64,000 nt of DNA. Origin: Porphyra umbilicalis (taxonomy: Eukaryota; Rhodophyta; Bangiophyceae; Bangiales; Bangiaceae). Positions 55,178 through 64,000 of the stretch are shown piece by piece. The notes under the pieces are model-generated. The model ran no database searches. It had not been told where the DNA came from and worked only from the letters and a program-made list of their open reading frames with translations. A program made the position numbers and the translations under genes. Within the stretch, counting starts at the first letter, position 1, and every line of letters begins with the position of its first letter. Location of the stretch: NCBI GenBank assembly GCA_002049455.2, contig KV918806.1, positions 124,001 to 188,000 of the forward strand, read 5' to 3'.

Positions 55178-56780
55178 ATGGCGCGCATGTCGGAGGCAGT
55201 AGGCGTGTCAGCGGCGGCGCCCGGCGCTTCAGCGGCGGCCGTCACGGCTGCGGCAGCGGCCGGGTCGGCAGCGACGAATGACGCTGCGCTGTCGCACGCA
55301 CGAGGATCGGGGATCTCTGCGACTACCGGTGGACACTCGAGAGCGGTGGCTTCAGCGGCGGTTAAGCGCCGCGCCGCCGCAGCCGCAGCAGCCGCAGCTA
55401 AAGCTGCAATAGCAGCCGCCATCGCTGCCGCTGCGGCCACGCCCTCATTCCGTGACGAATCTGGACGGTCTGCGCCAGAGGGCTCACCCATGGGTGACCG
55501 TGGTGCAGTAGACGGCCCGTCTTCATTGATTGCGGCGGCTGCTGCTTCCGTGGCATCACCGGGTGGTCGAGAGCGTCGTCCCGCGCGCACCGCAACTGTG
55601 GCGGCGGCTTCGCCATCACGCGTCGTAGGAGACAGTTCTTCTCTAACTTCATCAGCTGCTGCTGATGCGGAGTCGTCACAACCAGGTCGACGTCTTCCAC
55701 CGATCCCGGCAGCAGGAGCAGCGGCGGCGGCTGCAGTGACGGGAACGATCCCGGCTGTGGCGGCAGCTGCCGAGTCGGGCAGTGCCGGAGCTGGTCTCAC
55801 GGCCATGCAACGACTAGCTCAGCGCCGAGCAGCCACAACAGGAGCAGGACAATTCGGTCAGTCGTTGGAGGTTGGCGACGCTGCGCATCATGGAGGTGGC
55901 TCCAGCGCGGTGCTGGCCACGCCGCCAATGGACGCACATGCTTCAATCATCCAAACGACCGTCAACATGGCCATCGCGGCGGTAGGGACAGCTTGGCGCA
56001 CCATTGTTCGTGAGGAGGTCGGCAAGGAGGTCAGCAGGCACGCCGACATGATGAACCAGCCGGCGGGGCCTCTGATGAAGGCCATAAAGAAGACGGTGGA
56101 AGACGCGCACGTCACTCATGCGGGCCGCGCTTTGGCTCTGGGGCGTGCGTGGTCTGAACGGGAGAAGAAGGTCATCCGCCCAGAGGTGGAATCTGTCTTT
56201 GACTCGTGACTTGTGCGCCCTATTGCGGCAGTGGCGATTGCGGCCATGGTGATGAGGCTCTACAACGTACCGGAGGCGTGCGGGGACGTCCTCACCCCAT
56301 TTTTTCCTCCCGTCAAGAAGACGATTGGCAACAAGTCTTTCGCCGTCAAGCACTACAATGTGTTCATCGATTCGGTCTTCAAGCGGGCGCCGTGGACAAC
56401 GGACGACGGCCTCAATGGCCTGAAATCAGATGAGCGCAACAAGCCCGGGCGCTGGTACGTCCTCATGCCGTCCATGACCAAGCGCGCTGTTGAGGACATT
56501 TTGCTGCAGACGGCCGCGGTCGACCAAGCCTATGAAGCCGACGAGAGCGCGGCGGCCGCCTTGGCGGCCGTCATGGACTTGCTGGAGGAGCGTCGAGGCG
56601 AAGTACCTGAGGAAGATGACCTGCTCAACGAGGTCCCTCGAGAGCTTTCAATGAACCATGTCGGTGACAACCGCAACGAGGAGGGCGGCGTCGCCCCATG
56701 CGTGAGAAGCATAACCGGTGATGTAGATGACGTGCGGACAACAGAATCCAAGCCAAGGCGTGTTTTGTATCGAGCTTCAA
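55178..56780 (+). pseudogene. Accessory-type Ala-rich protein gene, one in-frame TGA
   Basis: The ATG at 55178 begins MARMSEAVGVSAAAPGAS, followed by some 230 residues dominated by Ala with Arg/Ser/Pro, then a normal-composition C-terminal region (SIIQTTVNMAIAAVGTAWRT, REEVGKEVSRHADMMNQP). A TGA at 56207-56209 interrupts the frame, which then continues convincingly (VRPIAAVAIAAMVMRLYNVPEA, LTPFFPPVKKTIGNKSFAVK, FIDSVFKRAPWTTDDG). The frame stays open to 57160, but beyond about 56790 it is antisense to the transposase and likely fortuitous. Head-to-tail proximity to the transposase halves suggests the second gene of that transposon. Function is unknown; an oligomerising or DNA-binding role is only a guess. 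Confidence 0.5.
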
Positions 56781-56788
56781 ACAGCTTC

Positions 56789-58810
56789 TCAATAAAAAAT
56801 CAACGAAGGCATACCGTGCTCATCAGCCGCCTGTGCGGCTTGCACAATTGCAACAGTACGAGCAGTTGTTCTTGCCAATCCCATGTGTATGGAGGTTCCA
56901 TCTTGCGCATAAACGCTACCAATGGCGCCCCGTGGGTTGGCGTATGCACCCAAGTTACAAGGCGCCCGAGCATTGTGCCCCCGAAGATGGCTCGTCTTGG
57001 ACACCTGTTCATAGTCGCCCACGAAGAAGGCAACGTCGGCAAACACCCGCACCTTGACACCGTCCGGGTCGTCGACAACCCACTCGTTATGAGCACCAGT
57101 TGTAAAGTCACTCATGACCGCACGCAGCACCGCATCCGACGAGACACCCCGCTCCATTAAAGACAGGACGCGACCCCCTCTGCGACTCATACGGTGCATG
57201 AAGAGCCATATGAGGTAGCTCATGTACACGCCCCCAAGTCCGTCAAAGTCGTCAGAGTACAGTGCAAGCGATACCACATACCACCGCTCCCCGTCTGGTC
57301 CCACTCCACTCAACAGTCGTCGCTGCCGAGGGAGGACATCCTCGCAAGTGTTGACAGCGGGTTCATGATCCCGAGGGGGACGCACGATTTGCTCTACAGA
57401 AGCCACGTCCCCAGCGGACGCCACCCAACAAAGATGCTCGTTGTCACCTTGGCGCCAATGGCGCACCACGAGAGAGCAAACCATGACGCCAGCTATGATG
57501 CATGGCACGACAAAATCACCAGCATGAATGGCCGACCCTAGTTGAAGCCCCGCCGTGCTACTGGAAAAATAGCCTCCACCGACGGTGACGTCAGCGAGAT
57601 GCTCAGCTCCACCCTTCAATGAGATCGAGACGGTATCGCCAGCGCATAGCATCTCGCCGTCTAGTGCAAACCTCCGCAGGAATCCCCCCGCCATAGTACA
57701 GGCTTGGAGGTCCTGAAAAAGGGGCGAGTCGCAGAACTCCGGGTGAAGAGCCCTCTCGGCGTCGCTTCGTCGGTCAGCCGCAGTGTATAGGGCAAAATTG
57801 GCCGCGAAAGAGAAGTCCCGGGCGATGTGGTCGCTGGGCAGAACCACGAGCAGCGGCGAACCCGTTTGAGCGCCCGGAGAACCCGATCTCTCCCAGATTG
57901 AGCAGAGCGGCAGCCCCCAGGAATTGCGCACACGAGGAAGCAGTACTCGTCTGATGGACGTCAACGATGGCTGCGATAGTGTAGGGTTAATGTCTCGCAC
58001 AAAGGCGCGCATGATATCATACTGCACCTGGGTGACACCCACCTGCCCGCGGAGGTAGTAGAAGCAAAAAAACTCGGTGTAGTCGGCGAATAGCATGTCC
58101 CCTAGGGAGCCACACGGTTGCGCCTGCGAAGGATCTGGGTCAGGCACGTCGTCTGTGCCAACGTCGAGCTGGAACGCGCCGGCATACGGGTCTGCGCCAA
58201 AGTTGTTCGTGACGTCGCTGTCACCATCTTGATTGTGAAGCCCATCATCTTCGCGAGCCGCATCTTCACCGCATGCCAACCCGGCAGAATGGATCGTGGA
58301 GAGCGAGGCACCTGCAAGCGCGGCGTGGGCGAATGGAGCTTCCTCTACCTCTTGAATAGCACCGGCCGAGTGATCGCTAAGTAGGCGGTCGGGGTACGTG
58401 GGCCCAGCGGAGTGGCCGGCAGCCGGCGGATAGGCGCCAGGCGAGGCATGGGACGTCAGATGTGCTGCGGCAGGTTGTTCACGTCGGGGTTGGTGTACAG
58501 ACGCCAGGCCGACGTCAGGGGGAGGATTGCGCGGCGCGGCGTCGGCGGGGGCACGTCCCACCGGTACACGGTGGAAGGAGTGACCCACGGTCGAGAAGCG
58601 CTCGCCAGCGGATTCTTGAATAGCAAGGCGGCCGGTGGATAGGTTTCCGGCCTCACCAATGCCCTCCACTGCAGGGGCCGGTCGCTCAATGGTTCCGGAG
58701 TCAGCAGCCAAGATTGGATGCTCCAATGGTCGGGCGTACGCAACCGGTCGGACCTCGCTGATCTCTGGGCCCCGCTTCTGTCCACGGAGCGATGGCCGGT
58801 ACCGAGACAT
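56789..58810 (-). pseudogene. Tnp2-like transposase, N-terminal half (inverted)
   Basis: From the ATG at 58810 (MSRYRPSLRGQKRG) the frame runs 673 codons. After a Pro/Ala-rich start come LFADYTEFFCFYYLRGQVGV (residues about 240-260), a region ending HPEFCDSPLFQDLQA, the first catalytic block LALYSDDFDGLGGVYMSYL (acid about 520-523), and the second DVAFFVGDYEQVSKTSHLRGHNARAPC (about 593-618). This order fits the N-terminal two thirds of a Tnp2-like DDE core. The frame then stops at PSLIFY, well before the expected third acid and tail. Those parts are found in the plus-strand ORF starting at 60095. I infer that an inversion between about 56.8 and 59.7-60.1 kb split the gene. Confidence 0.65.
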
Positions 58811-60094
58811 GTTGGTGGCAGTGGAGGCGACCACCGCATACCCGCACGCCGTAATCACGACGGGCTCTGAAAAGTGAGTTCAGCGTCGCCTGCAACGTGG
58901 GCAGTGCAAAACAAACCGTGAGCCCCTCCTCCCGTTCTTGTCACTTCATCCGCCGCCGTTTCTGTGACAGGTCTGTCAAAGCTGCTCAGGCCACGTGCCT
59001 GCCCACCCAGGGTCGGACAAACCTAGTCCCTCACCCCCGTCAGCAGAGACAGGCCGTCGCCTCGGCCTGTAGAGGCCTCCAGGCTCGCCCCGGCCTGTAG
59101 AGGCCTCCTAACTCACGCCGTCAGGTGCCGGTCCCCCCACTCCATCCCGTGACGGCCTCTTCGCTGATCGTCTACAGCACGAAATAAAAAGGCCCCGCAG
59201 TCGTGAACGCACAAATAGCCATCAGCACCATCGCCAGTGCTGCAGAGGTCATGTGAACGAAGGGAAGGGACTGCGGTATCGAGAGCTGTCACACGCCGAG
59301 GAGACGGCTGCAATCTAAGCTGTCTCTGCGTGTCCGGGGAATGGGCCATGGAGCTGGTGATCGTCAGGGGCATGTCAGCAAGCTGTGGTCCAGACTCCTG
59401 GACTTATGTCGTCCTCAAATGCGGTCCAGAGGGCTGATCACTGGAGCTCCAGTGGTCAGCCGTCCATGGAGTCGTGTCTTGAGCGGTAGCTTTGCAGCCG
59501 TTCTGGTCCTCGAGCCGTCACCTAAAAAATTCCAAACAGCGTTACTAGAACGAAGTCCGACGCGACGTTGCAGTAGGTCTTGCTGACGGCACCACCTCAC
59601 CACTGTGCCGCTGCCGTCTGGGCCCGTCTTCCGCGAGCTCAGAGGACTGAGGAGACCCTATCGACGCTTCTTGGGCGTGCCCTTGTTGCTGATTCTGCTG
59701 AGGCTACGGGCGCGCGTGCTAGCTGACAACAGGCACTGTGTGTGTCGTTGACGGTGCCGAAATTTCTGGGCGTGGCCGCCGAACGAGCACACGGGCGTGT
59801 TGCCTTCTACTTTTGCGGCAGAGATTTCTTTCTGGTCCCACTTGGCGTCTTTGGGACCGACGATGCGGGCCATGCCATCCCTCTCGGTCCTGTGGGGACT
59901 GCAGGAGTCCTCCCATTGGCACATCTTACCGGGCTCTCCGGCTCTTTTTTAGATCGCTCGCTACTCGGGCCTACTGCGCGGCCTCGTTGCAAACTGCCCC
60001 CTCTGCTGTCGTCGGTGGTTGCGTCGCCACCACGAAGCGGTCGCGTTCGGACTCCAGGCGCGGTCGCATTCGGGCTCAAGGCGCGGTCGTAGTC
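58811..60094. other. Stretch between the transposase halves
   Basis: It probably contains the original upstream region of the transposase and one inversion breakpoint. An 18-bp direct repeat CGGCCTGTAGAGGCCTCC is at 59063-59080 and 59091-59108. A 30-bp palindrome with one mismatched pair, centred on CACTGGAGCTCCAGTG, is at 59432-59461. The frame of the 60095 gene is open back to 59738 but has no ATG there. Confidence 0.45.
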
Positions 60095-61777
60095 ATGGCG
60101 TCGGCTGCCAGAGAGATCGGACGACAGGGATATCTTTACGCATTGGGTCCAGCCTCGGCTCTTGCCTCCGTGCCTTCTGTTGCCAACTTTCCATCTTCTA
60201 GGACTCAAGCCTCCCCTCACGTCTCTTCCAAACCTCCCTCGGACATCCGCAGGGGGCAATCATCGGCACGAGCGCCCGCACCGTTGTGTCTTTCGGCGAC
60301 GACCGCCCTTCCAAGGCCGCCGGGAGGCCGGTTCATCATTCCATTCAACATGAAGCACGTCGACGCGGGCCTCTTTCGGCTTGGGCTTTGGCTGGACAGC
60401 GACCAGAGCGTCTTCCACCAACTGAGCGCGGTCTTGCCGGAGGGCATGTTCGATGGCCACCGCAGTGTGTTGCCATCTCCTGACCACCTGTTCTTCCTGG
60501 GGCTAACGAAGAAGCTGGTACAGGGAGTCTTTTCCCTGTTGCACCTCGACCTTCGGCCTACGATTGGTGTCTCCTTGCGTGAGGCCCTGGCGCACGCTGG
60601 GTTTTCATGCACAAAGGTGTACCCCAGCAACAAGACGCCCGTCAACTCGTTGGGAATTTCTAAGTGGGCGGCCGTGTGCGTCGTCGGACCCCATGCTTGT
60701 CGAAGAGCCATCCCGGACGAACTTCTGACTGGTCCTGTATCGGGTGTCTCTCCTCTTGATGTGGCCATTGACTTGCTGCAGGACCTGTACGATGTGGTGC
60801 TCCTGGCCTGCTACTATCCCCAAATTGAGCTCGACGGCGAGGCGTCGTGCATGGCCAGAGGCGATGCGACTGTCGAGCTACGGCGTCGCGTGAGTGTGCT
60901 CCTTCGTGGGATTCGTGCGGCGTGCGTGCGCCCGGACTGTGGCTCCCTAGCGTTGATCGTCGACGTTTCGAACGTTCACCGCATGAACGAGGCGGTGTGG
61001 CACGCCGTTGAGCTCCTCGGCTCTCTTCGCGACTCTTTTGAGCTTCTCTTCGAGAGCATGCATCAACCGCTCAAGCGCTCCATCCGCGGCGGCAACGGAC
61101 ACAATGACGTGCACCGAGCAATGTCAAAGATGGTTGACAATGAGGTCGTGTCCCGGCTGGCGTTGGACCCGGCCAAGTTTGGCGTCCCGTCATTCTGGCT
61201 CCGCCAGACCTCCCTGAGCAAGCTGTTCGAAAGTGCGGTGCCCCTTGCCAGCCGCCCCGCGGGCGATGGCTGGACGGCTGGGCGCCAGCGCGAGGAGGAA
61301 CAGGGGATTTCCAGCGCCGCTAAGCTGCTGGTCTCTGGTTATGTGACAGGAGCGGTTGAAGCAAGTTGGCGTCGTCATGCTGTGAGGGTAGGGGTTGCCT
61401 TCCGCCGAGCTGATGCGGTGGCTGTCCTGGTGAACAGTGATTCTGGGGAGGACGCTGTGCACACCGTCGACGTTGGCGAAGAGAATGCTGTGGGTGTTCA
61501 CGCAAGCTTTTTCCACGTGGTGGCGTTGTGGGTTGCCCCAAACGGGCGTCTAAGTGCCGTTGTATCCCCTTTCGTGGTTGCATCACAGGGAGCTTGGACG
61601 TTGGATACGTTCCGTGTGTTGCATCTGCCGTTGGGCCGTGGGGTTCGCAAGGCTTTGGCTCTCCACAACTGTACCAGTGCCTGCTCTGCTCTGAAAACAG
61701 GTCGCGTCTCACACGATGCCACCAACTCCTGGGTTCTGTACAGACGTGAGCGTGGGTTTCCTCCGCGACAGGGGTAG
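60095..61777 (+). pseudogene. Tnp2-like transposase, C-terminal half
   Basis: First ATG at 60095 (MASAAREIGRQGYLY), 560 residues. The sequence MFDGHRSVLPSPDHLFFLGLTKKLVQG (residues about 118-144) fits the Asp-His block that follows the second catalytic acid in Tnp2-like transposases. SFELLFESMHQPLKRSIRGGNGHND (about 315-338) fits the block with the third acid and H-x3-K. The C-terminal LALHNCTSACSALKTGRVSHD and WVLYRRERGF resemble the Cys/His tail of the same group. It lacks the first two catalytic blocks, which lie on the opposite strand at 56789-58810. The two parts together would make one normal-length transposase, so this is half of a gene broken by rearrangement. Confidence 0.65.
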
Positions 61778-63039
61778 AGTAGAAAATACTGTTGTCAAGC
61801 TGGTTTTGTTTGGGCAATCTCACGACGGTGCTCACCATCTAAGACAGAAGAAAAGAGAAATACACAAAGCAGATGTATGCCACAAGGGCGCCCACGACTT
61901 CCCCCCCCCGCCAACTTAGAGATACAACCTCATACCCAATATGCGGCCGGGGCCACGGCACGGTACTACAAGCGTATCGAACGCCCGCCAGCGCCGCGAC
62001 TCACCACGGCTTATGCAGAGTGGCTGGTGAGCTTCCTGAGCGGGAGCGGCCACAACCTGGACCAACCTTCGAGAAGACGTACCCAACAGAAGATCGCTCA
62101 GGGATAGGCTTCCAGGTGAGGCAGCCGGAGCGACTGTGGCGGTATCTTAGGTAGTACAACTCGGCGACCCCAGGGTCTCAGCTCCTGTCAGGGGAAGGCA
62201 TCACCAAGGTCATTCAAGGGCGCCCAAATTCGCTGCTCAGGACAGGTGCTCAGGCGAGGACGCCCAGAACACATATTTGAGGGGTGGCCCGACAAGGCAC
62301 ACAGAAAGGGTCCGCCAGTGGCTTGCAAGCTGCGCTGCTCAGGTGGGGGGGGGCTTCCCAGAGGTCAGTGGTGCGCGGCTGCAAGCGTGCCTCCAGCCAG
62401 GTGCCCGGGCCGGGAGGGCCGCACGGATCAAATAGGGGGGGCGCTGCAAGGGCACGCAGTGCAGGTAGCCAGAAGTGGACACACGAGCGCTCCCAGCGGG
62501 GTGGGGGCTCGCCCCAAAATATGTTCTTGCAGCACGTGGTGGCAACATTCTCGGCCAAAATACAGTGCGTTCTCGTTATCCTCGTCCGGAAACCGTACTT
62601 GATTAGAAGGAAACGCAACACAAAGTCCACGATATTCTGAGGATAAGTCTCACTCCCTAATACGATCGACCGCTTGCTAACTGACCTATCGTGACAGACT
62701 CTCAGCAAGCGTGGCGAATAGATTGCACAGCGACCGGCCTCAGTGACGCAGAATGGACGGGTCGATCGCCATCAACACTACGGACAGCACGATTGCTGGT
62801 GGGATCGCCAATAAAGCTGGAATATAAAACGTTTGGGTGCTACTTTACCAGGAAGCGCTTCCTGGAACCACGTAACACAGTATTAACCTCCGAAGGAATC
62901 ACCACATCTCGTCAGGAAACACATTATATGGTAGCATTATTAGCTCATCATCTTCACACATATGCTCAGCAAGATGTCGAAGTCCCGTACGCATCCAAGT
63001 CGGAATGCTCATGCAAAGCGGTTTGAAGTGCCTCAGTTG
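61778..63039. other. Intergenic stretch
   Basis: No convincing gene. Some GC-rich frames at 62250-62640 are open on both strands without motifs. Confidence 0.35.
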
Positions 63040-64000
63040 CCCACTGTGGCGACAAATGTGGGCATGCAGGACAGTGACACCACGTGTCTCGCACTGGCGC
63101 AAACGAGCTGGAACTGCATCATGCTCGCCGGCAGGCCCCGGAGACGGTAGCCAACATGTGGCACAAGAATTTTCATACAGGGTGCTGAAGCCACGTCTAT
63201 GTCACCAAAGAAGATCAAATACCAAGAATATCTGGCCGGCAGGCGCTGGCTATGGTAGCCACATCCCGGCACAAGAATCGCCATGTACGATGCTCAGGCA
63301 TTGTCTATGTCACCGAACAAGAGAAACAAGCAACAAGAAAGTCTCTCCGGCAGGCCCCGGAGACAGTAGCCAACATGTGGCACAAGATTCGTCTTGCAGG
63401 ATGCTGAAGCCACGTCTATGTCACCAAAGAAGATCAAATACCAAGAATATCTCGCCGGCAGGCGCTGGCTATGGTAGCCACATTCTGGCACAAGAACCGC
63501 CATGTAGGATGCTCATGCATTGTCTATGTCACCGAACAAGAGAAACAAGCGACAAGAATATCTTGCCGGCAGGCGCTGGCTATGGTAGCCACATTCTGGC
63601 ACAAGAACCGCCATGTAGGATGCTCATGCATAGTCTATGTCACCGAACAAGAGAAACAAGCGACAAGAACGTCTGTCCGGCAGGCCCCGGCTAAGGTACC
63701 CAGCATACGGCACAAGAATGTTCATTCAGGATGCTGAAGCCACGTTTATGTCAGCAAAGGAGACAAAACAGCAGGAATGTCTGGCCGGCAGCCGCTGGCT
63801 ATGGGAGCCGAAATCTGGCGCATGTGTCGTCGTGTAAGATGCTCAGGCATCGTCTCTGTCACCAAACAGGATAAAACAGCAACGCGAAGGTCTGGCCGGC
63901 AGGCGCTGGCTCTGGTAGCCAACATCTAGCACTAGAATCGTCACGCAGGATGCTCAAGCTACGTCTATGTCATCGACGAAAACCAAACACCAACACGAAA
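63040..64000. repeat. 108/111-bp satellite array with two unit types, continues past the window
   Basis: The anchor GCCGGCAG (or TCCGGCAG) starts at 63127, 63235, 63346, 63454, 63565, 63676, 63784 and 63895, giving spacings of 108, 111, 108, 111, 111, 108 and 111 bp. Units are of two types after the anchor: GCCCCGG (63127, 63346, 63676) and GCGCTGG or GCCGCTGG (63235, 63454, 63565, 63784, 63895). A degenerate unit precedes at about 63040. All spacings are multiples of three, so a 36/37-residue repeat is open on plus (63005-63694) and stretches are open on minus as well. Confidence 0.92.

Noticed and set aside
21833-56780. Stop-codon reassignment to explain single in-frame stops in otherwise good transposon genes
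   Set aside because: Both TAG (22463, 44127) and TGA (56207) occur once each, and many frames end normally at TAG, TAA and TGA. Ordinary decay or missed introns explain this better.
56780-57160. C-terminal extension of the accessory gene to 57160
   Set aside because: This part is antisense to the transposase N half and its residues look random, so the open frame is probably accidental.
63040-64000. CRISPR-like array
   Set aside because: Units are tandem without unique spacers, 108-111 bp long, and the setting is eukaryotic.
1-64000. tRNA, rRNA or other RNA genes
   Set aside because: No cloverleaf-like or rRNA-like sequence was recognised by eye; a covariance-model scan would be decisive.

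Overview
The window is GC-rich nuclear DNA from a eukaryote. Introns with GT-AG ends, chromodomain Ty3/gypsy LTR retrotransposons, a Tc1/mariner gene and Tnp2-like (CACTA/Plavaka-type) DNA transposon genes all point that way. The very high GC, the Ala/Gly/Pro/Arg-rich low-complexity blocks and the few short introns (about 170-230 nt) would suit an alga such as a bangiophyte red alga, but this is a guess from composition. I recognise no conserved housekeeping gene and no tRNA or rRNA gene. The window reads as a transposon-dominated repeat region.

Layout. 1-9605: Ty3/gypsy element 1, cut by the left window edge, with nearly identical LTRs and a composite minisatellite between pol and the 3' LTR. 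10187-12488 (possibly to 13390): a spliced gene for an Ala-rich nuclear-looking protein. 12690-13110: a 75-bp minisatellite. 13527-15340: GC-rich low complexity. 16010-17150: a basic/Gly-rich gene with one frame discontinuity in a G run. 17942-18341: a complete 400-bp MITE with a TA target-site duplication. 18912-20337 (minus) and 21833-25794 (plus): a divergent pair, an accessory-type protein and a three-exon C2H2-plus-Tnp2-like transposase. 26460-29830: GCC-rich DNA. 30605-41206: complete Ty3/gypsy element 2 with 768-bp LTRs and a 5-bp target-site duplication, carrying a long antisense coding-like block between pol and the 3' LTR. 43066-44423: a spliced zinc-knuckle gene with one in-frame stop. 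44677-45652: a 288-bp tandem array. 45753-46754: a Tc1/mariner-type transposase. 50500-50930: a 51-bp array inside a minus-strand Ser/Gln-rich ORF. 51436-52166: a long-TIR non-autonomous element. 55178-61777: an accessory-type gene followed by the two halves of one Tnp2-like transposase in opposite orientations, which suggests an inversion. 63040-64000: a 108/111-bp satellite running off the right edge.

How it fits together. At least two DNA-transposon systems here seem to pair a large Tnp2-like transposase with an Ala-rich accessory protein. Related-looking accessory genes recur at about 11, 19, 44 and 55 kb. The two LTR elements are relatives of the same lineage but different families. The clearest novelties are the antisense coding block of element 2, the inversion-split transposase, and the fact that nearly all tandem arrays have unit lengths divisible by three.
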